DNA from: Mactromeris polynyma
Lineage: Eukaryota > Mollusca > Bivalvia > Venerida > Mactridae
Direction: 5' to 3'
DNA length: 64,000 bases
Assembly (NCBI GenBank): GCA_032209605.1
Contig: JASFXZ010000039.1
Location: 1,798,001 to 1,862,000, forward strand
A program made the translations under genes and the position numbers. This document shows positions 23,107 through 34,129 of the stretch, one piece after another; the stretch's first letter is position 1; each line of letters starts with the position of its first letter. Under the pieces are notes generated by a model. The model searched no databases and had not been told where the DNA came from. It saw nothing but the letters and a program-made list of their open reading frames with translations.

Positions 23107-24385
23107 GAAGTTCCGAAGAAGCTACATGTGAGGTACTGAGAATGTCAAAATAAAGAACATATATTTTGAAGATGCAACAAACAAATGTTAGGTGGCCTTA
23201 TGGTGCAAATGTGTGAATGAAACCTTTCAACCTGGAGACTTGTCATAACAGACAGTGTTACAAATACCTACAGAAATGAAGTTTCCCTTTCAACAACATC
23301 CCAGACCTTAGTCACGGTATGTCACATGGTTCTCCTACTGTATAATAAACTCACTTTAAACAGACAAAAAATAGTGACTTTGAAAGCCTTGGAAAACTCG
23401 CTTTGAAGTGCGTGTAACATTTCCTTGTATATAAGTTCATAATTTGAAGTTTAATACTTAAATGTTCATGGAAAAAGTTAATTTGAAAGACATGTTGAAT
23501 GAATAAAATAGCAGTACAAATGCTGTTTTGGTCCTTGAATTTTGTGAAAATACCCTTTGAAGAGTCCTTGAATTTTTTTTGGGAAGGGTGGGAAATCTGA
23601 TTTGTGTTGTGTCTTGAACATCAGACAAATTGTGAGGTTAATTATTGCAATTATAGGAAATGATACATTGATATTCTGCTATACAAATTTAAATAGCAAG
23701 TTCAAATTATTGCAATCCTGTCGCCTGTTACCTTAAGCTAAAATAAGATATTGCAAAACAATTCTGAATGTACTTTAGTACAGAAGTTATATCATCAAAA
23801 AGGCATAAAGTTTTTTTTGTCCATTCAGATAGTTTTAGTTTAATAATTTTAGCAGCTGTCAACTGATACTTTTGAAATATATTGTTATTGGCTAATGCTT
23901 TTTAATACCATTAAATTTTACATGGAGACATTAATATGTCATGGTTATAATAAACATGTAACTAAATCCATTGTTAAAGCAGAAAAGTAAAGAAATACAC
24001 AATTAAAGAACAACAAACCGTCAAAGAGTATATGCAGCAGCAAGATCAAAGTAATACATTTTTTTTATCATAAACACGATTGGGTCACTTATCCTCACAC
24101 TCCATCAAAAAGAGCTTTAATACTAGGCGAAAGGTTCAACACCTAAATATAGCAAAAATTGTTCAGATATTTCTTAAATATGTTTCATTAATACCCTTAC
24201 AATATACCTATACTATTGTATTTTAACAGAAAACAGAATTTCCAGTAAAAGACGTAATTGATGAGGTGGATAGTGTTTGTCAGGAAGAAGATGAGTTCTC
24301 CTTCTTAACAATAGATGACAAAGTAGTTGTGGTACCTGTAGGAATGGTGAAGCAGATGTTCCCAGATATGCAAGATGAACATTAG
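23107..24385 (+). CDS. Candidate 3' exons of an unrecognised acidic protein
   Basis: Three segments are joined by splice-like signals and compatible phases: 23107-23132 (EVPKKLHV, phase 2 out), 23238-23316 (RLVITDSVTNTYRNEVSLST, continuing to TLVT, phase 0 out at ACG|gtatgt) and 24230-24385, which opens KTEFPVKDVIDEVDSVCQEE and closes VVVVPVGMVKQMFPDMQDEH before TAG. The last exon follows ttttaacag and is the most convincing part; its acidic, non-repetitive composition looks like real protein. An alternative to the first segment is a longer frame from 22956 ending at the same donor. I do not recognise the family. It lies in the CpG-poor domain, as expected for a broadly expressed gene. Confidence 0.42.
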
Positions 24386-26184
24386 AGCTTCATATTGTTG
24401 CCTTGTGTAAACCTTACATAAGTGTCACTTGCACTTACAAGGACAGTGATCCCTTATCTATTCGGAACAACTGACAATGCAATCAAAGTTATGCGAAAAA
24501 CTAGATACTTCCATTTCTGATATCATTCGGTATTTATTCATATCCCGGTATTGAAGGTGCTAATTTTTTTTAATTTGAAGACATGATTCCCTGTGGCATA
24601 TTCAAAGTACACACCAATTTTGATAAAAAGCATGAAAAATTATGCAATTGCTTACAAGTATAATTTCTTTTGGAATATTTTTGTTGCCAAAATTGAAAAC
24701 CTGTTGCCAAATTATTGTCTTTTTCACATTTGATGTTATTGGCGAATGACAGAGGGAACCCTAGAAACAAAAAATGTGGATTTTATTCTTGATATACGAC
24801 TGTTTCAGAGAGAGAAAAAAACTCCCCTCAACAACCTCTTACACACCACTTTATTATTTTCTTAATTGGTGGCTTTTAAAAATTGAAATTTACCATTAGC
24901 AGTAACTTTATTTCTGTAGGTAATGGGGTTAATATATTGCATCCTGTGGAGTGCAGTATTTTCTGGCCCTTTATTCTTAAATGTATAAAATCAGCTTGTT
25001 AGTGCAATGAAATTTACTTCAGGGACAATATTTATAATATTTGTGCATACGCCTTGGCATGTAACCAGGAAAGTACTGGGTAGATTCCAGGAAAGTACTG
25101 GTTAGATGCCAGGAAAATGGTAACTGTACGATGGGTCTCATTGGCACTATGCAGTGACCGTATTTGGCTTCAAAAATTGTCTGTTTGACCTATACTTCTC
25201 TACTGGCATCAAAAAAGTATATTTATGGTGTGCGGCAGACATACCGGGTAGACCAAATTACCATAATGTGCATTATAAAATGTGCGCGGCGACGGGCGAC
25301 CTCATAAACACAGTAATACTATACATACATACCTTTTTACTGAATGGCAAAAGTTAAGTATGTCAAAAAACCACATGTAAAAAAACCCAGTCAGCACTCA
25401 AAAGTTTTAAAAAAACCAAGCCCTCCCTTATTTTGATTTAATTTTTGCTTGGGCCTCTTATTTGAATATATTGTACTGTGTTTTGATAGTTGACTTTGCT
25501 TGTCTTTGATACTTGTAACAGTTCTTACATTAATGTGCTTTTGCAATATTCATGTCTTGCCTCAGTCTTCAGGTGTTTTATTGCTGTTTGTTTCACTTTG
25601 ATATATTTTAATTATTTAACTCATTCGAGATTTGTTCATTGCATGATTGTCCTCAAATATTGTGTCACACAGCCCCACTCAGCCCCACTCGAATTCTAAA
25701 ATAGCCACTTGGGCTTCTGATTGCCAGACATTTTTTCTAAAAAATCTATTTACCCTTTGGCTGATTTGCTATGAACATGGCACATGATTGTACTGTACCA
25801 AAATTACATCCAACATCTGATTCGCTGACATATTTTGGATATTATATCTAAAGCTGCTAGAGCAGTTTAAACCAAACCGGGTAAAAATGTTCCTTGAATA
25901 GCCCTATGCTGTGTCTGCAGTCTACTTTCAACTTTTGATACAACTGGTCTAACATACTTTTTGTTACTGACTAAGCTCAAAGTAGTTTCCTATAAAACAA
26001 AGCTTGGATGATTTGACCTGGATTCATGTATAAACTATATAAAAGATGATGTTTTTGCAATTAAGCTGCATATGAAGTAAACAGTTTAGTACTAATATTT
26101 AACTACAATGTATAATTATATAAACTTTGTTATTGCTTGTACATATGTGTTCATCATCTTGTATTTATTATGTCTCCACATGTT

Positions 26185-26480
26185 GTATGTTTGTCTGTCC
26201 AGTCTGCCTTGTTCTCCCTTTATCTCCAAAATCCAGTGATAGATTTTCATCAACTTGCTGGGAAGTATCAGTATGAAGTCTAGTAGTTCATATTGTAATT
26301 TGGGGTCATAATGTTAAAAGTCAAGGTCACAGGTGTCTGAAACTTGAAAACCTTGTCTGCTGTTCATCTCTAAAAAAACCTGTTACATTTTCATCAAAGT
26401 TGTGCTTTGAAAATTAATTGGAAAATACCCCACTGCAACAAGATAACTCATAACCTATGGCAAGCTAGTGTTATCAAAAC
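26185..26480. repeat. Dispersed-repeat-like segment
   Basis: Strings such as TTTCATCAACTTGCTGGGAA, GGGGTCATAATGTTAAAAGT and AAGGTCACAGGTGTCTGAAA have the wording of a common low-copy mollusc interspersed repeat (from memory). No second copy is evident in this window. Confidence 0.3.
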
Positions 26481-26873
26481 TTTATGCCTGGCCATACTGA
26501 TTTTTACTCTAATTTAGCGAGGATAGAATTTAATATGTCATTTCATAATTAAATATTCACAAACGTTACATAAAGGGTCTAATATCTTTGTATTTCATTT
26601 ATTTACAATCGTGACAAACATTTCACTTGTTTTACAGTCTTAAGGTTCTACCATTATTACTGACCATTTTTCTTTCTTTTGGATTGAAAATCTAGCATTT
26701 CTAGAACAAGTCGGATTGAAGATCTCTTGGAAAAAATGTTTATTCTTTTTTCAATAATTTTTTATTCTTTTTCACATTTATGTCTTATGTTTTTGTTTTA
26801 TTCCATATTCCATGCAAACCTTCTTACCTAGTTACACAAACTTTGATATTATAAAACTGTTTACAGTCAAACC

Positions 26874-27057
26874 TGTCTGTAAAGACCACCCATGGGAACA
26901 GCAAAATGTGGTCTTTGTTTACAGGACTGGTGGTCTCTATTAACATATTAAATATCATTTAAAATGGTCTGATGGGAGATAAAATTGATGGTCTTTGCAG
27001 ACAGGTTTTGCACTAGTGGTCTTTGTTCGCAGGTGGTCTTTAACACAGGTTTGACTA
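26874..27057. mobile_element. pogo/Tigger-like MITE, 184 bp, TA-flanked
   Basis: Left end CAGTCAAACCTGTCTGTAAA then GACCACC; the reverse complement of the right end is TAGTCAAACCTGTGTTAAAG then ACCACC. Both ends abut TA (26872-26873 and 27058-27059). The CAGTCAAACC end is typical of pogo/Tigger elements. The interior repeats GGTCTTTG-like strings and has no transposase. Confidence 0.75.
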
Positions 27058-27134
27058 TAGTTACAAAACAGAAACTTATATGCAACGGGTTGCCAGCTTG
27101 GCTACATAGACAAGTGGTACTGTCCCACACCCCA

Positions 27135-28100
27135 TTTGTTTGCTTTGATTGTATTGAGTAATCGTTTTTGCTTTTTGGTCATTATTGCATTATTTCTTTC
27201 TACTGTGATATATGTAAATACGTTTATATTTCTCTTTGCTATGTTCTTTTTGTTTACTTCTCTAGTCATTCATATACTAAGTCTGCTAAATCCGTCTGTG
27301 TACACCTCCTATCACTTTTGTAGATTCAGGTATCATTTACAGTTTTCATTTACATATACAATTTCACCATTATCCAGTCCTCCACAAAGTTTATACTCAT
27401 TATACATTCACACTGCTTGATAACTTATCCAGTGTGTGATTCTAGCATGCAGTTGTTACATACTGAAGTGATATCATATTTTGACAAGGTGCTATATCAT
27501 TTAGTGATTAATGTTTTTGTATTGAGTTATTGTGTTGCATTTTGGTCACTTTTGCATTATTTCTTTCCACTGTAAATATGTTTGAGATATAAGTAAATAC
27601 GGTTTTATTTCTCTTAGCTATGTTCTTTGCCTTATTATAATAGTCATTCATATACTACGGCCTGCTTTCACTTCCTACCACTTGTTCATTCAGGTAGCAT
27701 TTTATAGTTCTCTCATGTGTCACTTTTTAGCTATCATTTACATTAAATTACACTATTTTTCTAACTTTCAAAATGTCTAAACTCATTTTACATTCACACA
27801 TTGCTTGATTAATTCAGTGCGTGATGCTGGATGTCTGTTTGTCCACTGACATGTTGTTAATTAAACTGTAGTGCTCTCACATTTTGACATGATATGCAAT
27901 ATCATTTAGTGATTATTGTTCTTCTTTTTAATTTTTAGTAAATACTAATTATGTAAATTTGTCGGTATTTCTTTATTTATTTCTACCGTGATAATGATTG
28001 TGATTTATGTTAATATGTTTCAATCAATGTTTTGCATTTTGAGATGTATAATGTTGTCTTAATTTACATGCATGATGTTCATTATCATGAAAGTTTTCCG
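27135..28100. repeat. Diverged tandem duplication, ~365-420-bp spacing, 2-3 copies
   Basis: Matching blocks include TTATTTCTTTCTACTGTGAT near 27190, TTATTTCTTTCCACTGTAAA near 27558 and TTATTTCTACCGTGAT near 27977; also ATATCATTTAGTGATTA at about 27495 and 27899. The T-rich plus strand gives a spurious hydrophobic frame at 27136-27420. Confidence 0.6.
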
Positions 28101-28238
28101 CACTATCAATTTCTATTTCTGTTTAACTGTCCATACAAAAACTAGTCTGTTCCTTAATAAATTCCTACTACTAAAACTACAAATGTACTTTTTATACATT
28201 GATATATAGTTACACATTAAAGCATAATAAACACATAC

Positions 28239-28451
28239 TGTTAGTTCAAATTGCAGTTGTTCTATTTCATTTTGTTTACGCCGTGCACCCACCTTTGCTG
28301 CATCAGGCAGCAATTTTTTACTTGTACTTAACTTTACAAGCGTCCCGTTGATAACAATGGCGGACCGTCCGAGTGCGATGTAATTGATGCTGTTGGGAAT
28401 GCGACCTGAATAATCAGTTAATGGGAACATTAAAACTGATTGGAAGTCCAT
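28239..28451 (-). CDS. Candidate 5' coding exon of an unrecognised minus-strand gene
   Basis: On the minus strand an ATG at 28451 opens 71 codons (MDFQSVLMFPLTDYSGRIPN at the start; ARRKQNEIEQLQFELT at the end) that stop in phase 0 at a strong donor, ACA|gtatgtg (28239/28238). The open frame itself continues to 28113, but the splice is likelier. It lies at the right edge of the CpG-poor domain with CpG-bearing sequence upstream, which fits a promoter reading leftward into that domain. Downstream exons were not found and the family is not recognised. The frame alone is within chance length. Confidence 0.38.
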
Positions 28452-31400
28452 TATTGACTACAAGGTCTAATTGAAAGTCAAGTGTGACATTGTATTTCTA
28501 TTACGGGATAATTTGTGTGCCACGTTTCTTCAATTTAGGAAACATTTCGTGTACGTGGTCTGTTCAGACGTGATAAATGATTTTATGACAATGTTGTAGG
28601 GTCACAGTAATTTTCTTAGGCATCATTGCCACAATATATGCACAGTCTGCAAACTGTTCATTTTCTTCGTGATCAGAATTAATGAATGTTGCTTTATGGT
28701 CCATCGACACGGTTTGTATAATTTAGTGGACAACCATGGAACATACTAAAACATATGCTGTCCCTGCACAACTTTCAACGGTCAAATAGAATATACGAAA
28801 AGAGTTAACTCGACAACTTAGTGATCAGAGTGTAAACAGGAAACAGGACAATGTAACTAACTTTTATACTATACATATAATATAAAAGTAATATATATTT
28901 TTGCTGATGCCATTCTTATAAATGCCATGGACGTATGATCAGTTAAATCATCTGCTAAGGATAAAACGACTAATCGAATCAAAACATTCGACCTCACAAT
29001 ACAAAACAGTTTGTAAATGTATACCCATGAAGGCACGTTATAGAGTTGATTCCTTTTCATGTATTAGCCAATGTTTTAAAACAATTTGACCTACTGGCCT
29101 ACTTTCCCCTCAGTTTTGAAGCTGAATCACAAGCTGTTTTGTATTGCATCGTAGATCTTAATAAAGTTACTTGACTTCATCTATATTGCATGTATTGCAC
29201 GAAACACGATGTCAATATACGAAACTATATTCAGGATGTAGACATATGCCATTAGAACTAGAGTGGCATGCCTAATTGACAAAAACTTGACTAGTGTTTA
29301 TTATAATGTATATCAATATCAGCCACATCTAAACGACACGCTCTTTGTTTGCACTCTGTGAATGTTGGTTAAATTGATGATTGGAATATATAACATGCTT
29401 GCTATATAACATTACTTTCTTGATTTCACAGATTTTAATGACACATATTTCCGTACGAGTTTTACACAAATCTGTATTAAAATGTGCAGGCCACCTAGTG
29501 AAACATTTAAAGCCTGTAATAACCTTTATCTTTTGGAAACTTTTATCTATTCCGCAAAACCTATAAAAAGCTGTAATTCACCCTCCAAACCTTTTTATAA
29601 GTGTTCACTCAGTTTGCTGCGTCGTTTGGTAGCAATGAATATTGTATTCATATTGTAGGTCTACTAGTCACTTGCTTGTGAAAACTACAGCCTTCTGAGT
29701 GTACTGGCATTTATCCTTTTGCGTATTTGTGAAGACAGTCCCCGAGGAAGGATCCTGTAGTCCTCGCCAAGGCGGGTGCACTGCTTGCCCGTCTCGGCCG
29801 CATCGATCCATAAAATTAAATGATCAAAAATAGCCTTCAGTTCATCCTTTTTTTACAGATTCGCCCTAAAGAGCTTAATTTGCTAAATTGCAACCTTTAT
29901 AAAATATTTTCACCGAGGCCTGCTAGGAGGCATGTATTTGCTAAAGCATATTCACGTATTCAACGTGTAGCAGATCAACGTACACTATATGAGTGCAAGG
30001 TCAACATTGGAGTCCTAAGTTCCAAAACTTTCTTTATAAACACATTTGGGAAACTGTCAAATGATTTGAGACAAAGTTCAAATCTGAGTATAAGTTTGAC
30101 CTTGAACAAACGGCTATATACGGTCCCTGGTTTGACTGCGACTTGAATATTTTTGTGAGTACGGCTGGAATTTGTCGGCCATATTACATAATAAATGTGA
30201 ACTTGCGTACGTCTATCTGGAGAGGCAAAAACTGGTTTAGTTTATTTGATGTCAAAAGTATCCTATCTCAGACAAATAAATCATGCAGAACTATAGAACC
30301 CCCTTGTCACTACCGTACAGTCTAGACTAGCACAGTATTTCACCAGATGGCTGCTAATTAATTCAGAAATGACGACCTTCAGAGAAGTAGCGCCATTTGT
30401 ATTTTCCCAGATTTCTTTACTATGTTTAGTACTTAAAAACGTAATTAACATTCAAAGCATATTATTGACCTCTTTTGTTCCCAAAGTCCTTCACAATAGT
30501 TCTGGTTCCCCTCAGAAATGTGTGAACAATCACTTAAATTTATTTAAGTGTCCTGTAGCTAAGAACGTATTCATGCGCGCACAGCGGGTCCCTAATGAGG
30601 TCGCGAAATCTTGTTACAAGAATAAGTGTTTATTTTTACACACAAAAAGCCGTTAGGAAAGGCTGACAGATTGTGGTAAAATGTCGTTATCTTGAAGGCT
30701 GTATGTGAACTGCGAAGGCAATAGAATTTTGTACGCTTGAATGAGTTCACTGATCTAATATGTTCCTGACTGGGGTGTCATTTGTTGTCTTCCAATTGAA
30801 TCTTCACGCTTGCAGATTGATCTGTAAACTTTTGTGAGGCATCCTTGAGTCGTCTTGGAATGCTAAAGGAGCGATACAAATGTGCACATAGCACAACGCT
30901 AATAAAAGGTCCCACCCCGACTTCTTGACCGATGGCTTTCATAAAATATTGTCGGGACCATTTTCTAAATTCATACGTTCGGTCGTGTAAATACAGGTCT
31001 TCATTTGGAAACATGTTACTATTTAATATGTTAATACATGTGTAAGTATTGATGTTATACTCTATACATAGTATAACAGTACAATGAGTATTTTACTATA
31101 TGCTTCTGTAACAATCACATTTTTCTTACGTATGAAGGTGACGTTTGGTGTCTGATTTGTATGACAAAAGAAACGGAACTTGCTTAATTCATGATAACCA
31201 GATCAATGCTATATTCACAAACAGGATATTCTTTCATTATCTTGTAGTTTCTCGTTTTAGCAGAGATGGGTTTGATTTTGTAAGATATAGCTCTTACATC
31301 CGAAGAAACGATATATCTGAACAAATTTATTCTTCTTTCTTTCATAAAAGGAATATTATGTATACAATAAACATTGATCATGGAGGATTGTCTGATCTCG

Positions 31401-31910
31401 ACTCAAAGTTAGTATTCCGTACTCTGAACAAAGGCCGGATGAGAATAAAAGCACGTAAAGCCGACACCAGGACGGATCTAGACAAATGATCAATTTATGC
31501 ATTTGCGCATAAATATTTCATGTTTATTCTATACTTAATGGTAAATAACAATCGAGATTTAGAATCTACACAGTCATTGCTTATTTTATGACTTTCCCCA
31601 GACAGAATGTAATAGTTTGTGCAAATAATAACTGGCAATACTTGACACATATTTCCACGTGTTATGTTAATATTACGTCTGTGTCCCTCACGAACAATAA
31701 CTTCTATACTTATTGCAGACGTTTTCTGTCTTCTTATGAATGTTCATATTAAATCCATAAATTTCTTCTGTCGTTAATATTCGTCTGACGGTGGAAGTGC
31801 ACAAATATATCTTATTTTTATCATCATAACTGGAAGGCATAAATATATAAATATTTTGAAATCGGTCTTCACGCAGTATATTGGGCAGTACATGTATATA
31901 GAAGCAGGGC

Positions 31911-32286
31911 ACGGGATTATAACGAATTCTTGCAATCAGCACTCAATTTACAAAATTTGATATTTTAAATTTAAAAGTTGAAATTGCCTGAACATGTTAA
32001 TTAAATGCTGAATATTCTCTTTGGTCCACTTTCTTTGAGATATTAGTGTGATTATGAGATATAGGAGTAATTATTAGGTTTGAGTGCCACACTCCACATT
32101 TAGACTTAATAATTACTCCCATATCTCATATTACGCTCAAATCTCGGAGAAATTGGGTCACAAAGCATACTCAGCACTCATTTAACATGATCATACATTT
32201 TCAAAGTTCACTATGAGTCATTATCGGACTCATAGAGTACACGTTGTGATTTGAGATTTGAGTGTAAGTCTCCGTAATAATCCCGG
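31911..32286. mobile_element. Foldback/MITE element, copy A
   Basis: Outer inverted ends: CGGGATTATAACGAATTCTT at the left, and CGGGATTATTACGGAGACTT as the reverse complement of the right; both lead into CACTCAA. Inside, arms of about 88 bases (31991-32078 and 32107-32193) are near-perfect inverted repeats, with TGAGATATRGGAGTAATTAT next to a ~28-base loop (GCCACACTCCACATTTAGAC). The same architecture recurs at 59900-60266. It has no ORF. Confidence 0.8.
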
Positions 32287-33157
32287 ATCTTGCTTCAATC
32301 AGATGCAATCGACCCTAAGTAATCCATGATGGTTTGTTGTTGCTTCTTGATGTATTTATCTCTATCTATTCGCCCCGTAGGTGTCACAGCATTTTAGTGG
32401 CTCATTTCTGGTTGCATTATTTCTTTTTCTAAGACCTAAGTCACATGCTTGTCATGTAGTGGTAGTTTTGGCGCCTTATTCACTGACATAGCATTAGTGG
32501 GTTTATACTAAATAGAATGACCATGTCCTTCCAATTCAAACCGAGATGCTGAAATATGCCTCGTTTGAGATTCAAACAAACCACTTCAAATGTGTCAGTC
32601 AAGTACTGTACCGACGGAGCAAACCGGGATGGGGCCCACTAATAATCTGCAAACGTTTTTACTTTTTTTCTGAGAGAAATCTCTTAATTTATTGATTGCA
32701 CTTTTTAACAAACATGTACAATGTAATCATAATAAGCTGTCGTATGCAATTTGTAATTAGTAAAAATAAAGAATCAGGAAGCGGGATGGGAAACAATTTC
32801 TGTACTAGCTTTATTCCATTTTCACTGAACATTTCACCATAGCTGCGGGGTCTGTACGTTGAGAAAATCGTCCTTAATTCATTTAACTTCTGCAATAACC
32901 GCCTAGGGTTGCAATGAAATAAGTGTTCTGAAATTCCCTGTTGATGAGTATAGACTTTAATACCCTCGTTTTCACACCAAGAACAATCGTACAGATGTTT
33001 CCGGCATTTAATATCGTCATTAATTCTTTGTTCGTTAATTATTATCACATTGTGTGGAAACCTAATCACAGGCCACTTTTTGTACGATGTAAAGGGACTT
33101 TCAGCTGGAAATTAATCGTTCTCCAGCGCTTTCCCAATAAGGTGACTTCATGATTCT

Positions 33158-33173
33158 CGCTAGAGGGCGCCAC
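33158..33173 (+). promoter_or_regulatory. CTCF-like motif
   Basis: CGCTAGAGGGCGCCAC fits the core of the CTCF consensus (CCASYAGRKGGCRSY-like) at most positions. CTCF is present in bilaterians. A single motif match in 64 kb is weak evidence. Confidence 0.2.
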
Positions 33174-34129
33174 AAAATGACACACACGAACCTATATAAA
33201 GAATATTTTTCAATCGCTATTCTGTCCTAACGTTCCTGTCTATTTAAGTGTGAATGTTACAAATATATGCATGTTTACTGAAAAATAGATACTATTTTGT
33301 AAACGATTTGGCTGTAAAAATGAATGACTTAAACTGTATTCATAAGAAACGCCAAGCGCCTATGTGTATTTTCAACTTCTTGTTAAGTCTGACGCCTTAC
33401 TCGACCTTGTCGTTGTCTTACCCAAAATACAATATAATGTTATTATATATGTTATTTCCGTACAGTTACTACGAAGGTTTGTTTAAACACCGAAGGGGGA
33501 TCGTCTGACTAATAATATTAACACAAAATTTAGTAATTTCAAGACAATTTACAAACGTTTTCATAGATTTCACGAATGACAAGAGAGCGCAAACAGAAGT
33601 ACAATATGAATTGTAAACCAATGATACTCGTGACTTAGAGGATTGCAGTTTCTTCACCGTGTAATAATTACAATGTGGAAATTACCGCAACATGATTCGA
33701 GAACATGGACGCATGAGAAAGTTTTTCTAGTTAGTATGCATTGAAAACAAACAATTGCAAGTCGCCAAAAGCAATAGTCCAGAACACATTTCTGTTTCCC
33801 ATGCAGTTAAATTGTCCTGTCCGGGTTTTAATTAATAAGTTACTGACCAGTTCTATGACAGACAGTTCAGTGTATTTTCCTTTCGAAAATAAAATCTGAA
33901 ACCGGGAGGAGTGTCTGATGTTTGTTCTATACCCGTCTTGTAGTGCCCTTAAAGACTTCTCTCAAGATGCTCTGACTTCTGTTAAGTTATCAGATACATC
34001 ACGAGTCTATATATTAATATATCTATGTTCTACAGCATTATCCTGTGTTTGCCGACTCTTCTATTAGGAAGTTGTTCAGCTGTATTTTTTTATTTACACT
34101 GTACTATTTGAAATTTGCAGGATACGTTT

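Larger units (their letters stand above)
22430..28240. other. CpG-depleted domain I (putative methylated gene bodies)
   Basis: Counting by eye, 23401-24000 has 2 CpG dinucleotides in 600 bases, against 22 in 480 bases at 39241-39720 in the CpG-retaining part of this window. The change is sharp near 22430 and near 28240, next to candidate 5' exons on opposite strands. In molluscs, methylation is concentrated in bodies of broadly expressed genes and erodes CpG, so this probably marks one or two transcribed genes. No complete gene was resolved inside it. Confidence 0.6.
28452..34129. other. CpG-retaining intergenic stretch with several unassigned open frames
   Basis: Open frames of 80-126 codons occur (30778-31014 minus, 31145-31489 plus, 31688-31942 minus, 32689-33069 minus). 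The last has a C-x2-C/H-rich segment (CSWCENEGIKVYTHQQ) but begins without an ATG. None has a recognisable domain, consistent splice partners or a neighbour, and in 64 kb of AT-rich DNA a handful of frames this long are expected by chance. A foldback element occupies 31911-32286. Confidence 0.5.

Noticed and set aside
27136..27420. 94-codon hydrophobic plus frame resembling a membrane protein
   Set aside because: It comes from the T-rich duplicated segment 27135-28100; the sister copy is not open.
30778..31942. Coding-looking frames at 30778-31014 (minus), 31145-31489 (plus) and 31688-31942 (minus)
   Set aside because: They alternate strands, cannot be joined in phase, and the last runs into the end of the foldback element.
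32689..33069. 126-codon minus frame with a C-x2-C...H...H..C segment
   Set aside because: It has no ATG near its 5' end and an in-frame stop just upstream; one such frame is expected by chance in this much AT-rich sequence. A terminal exon with an acceptor near 33107 remains possible.
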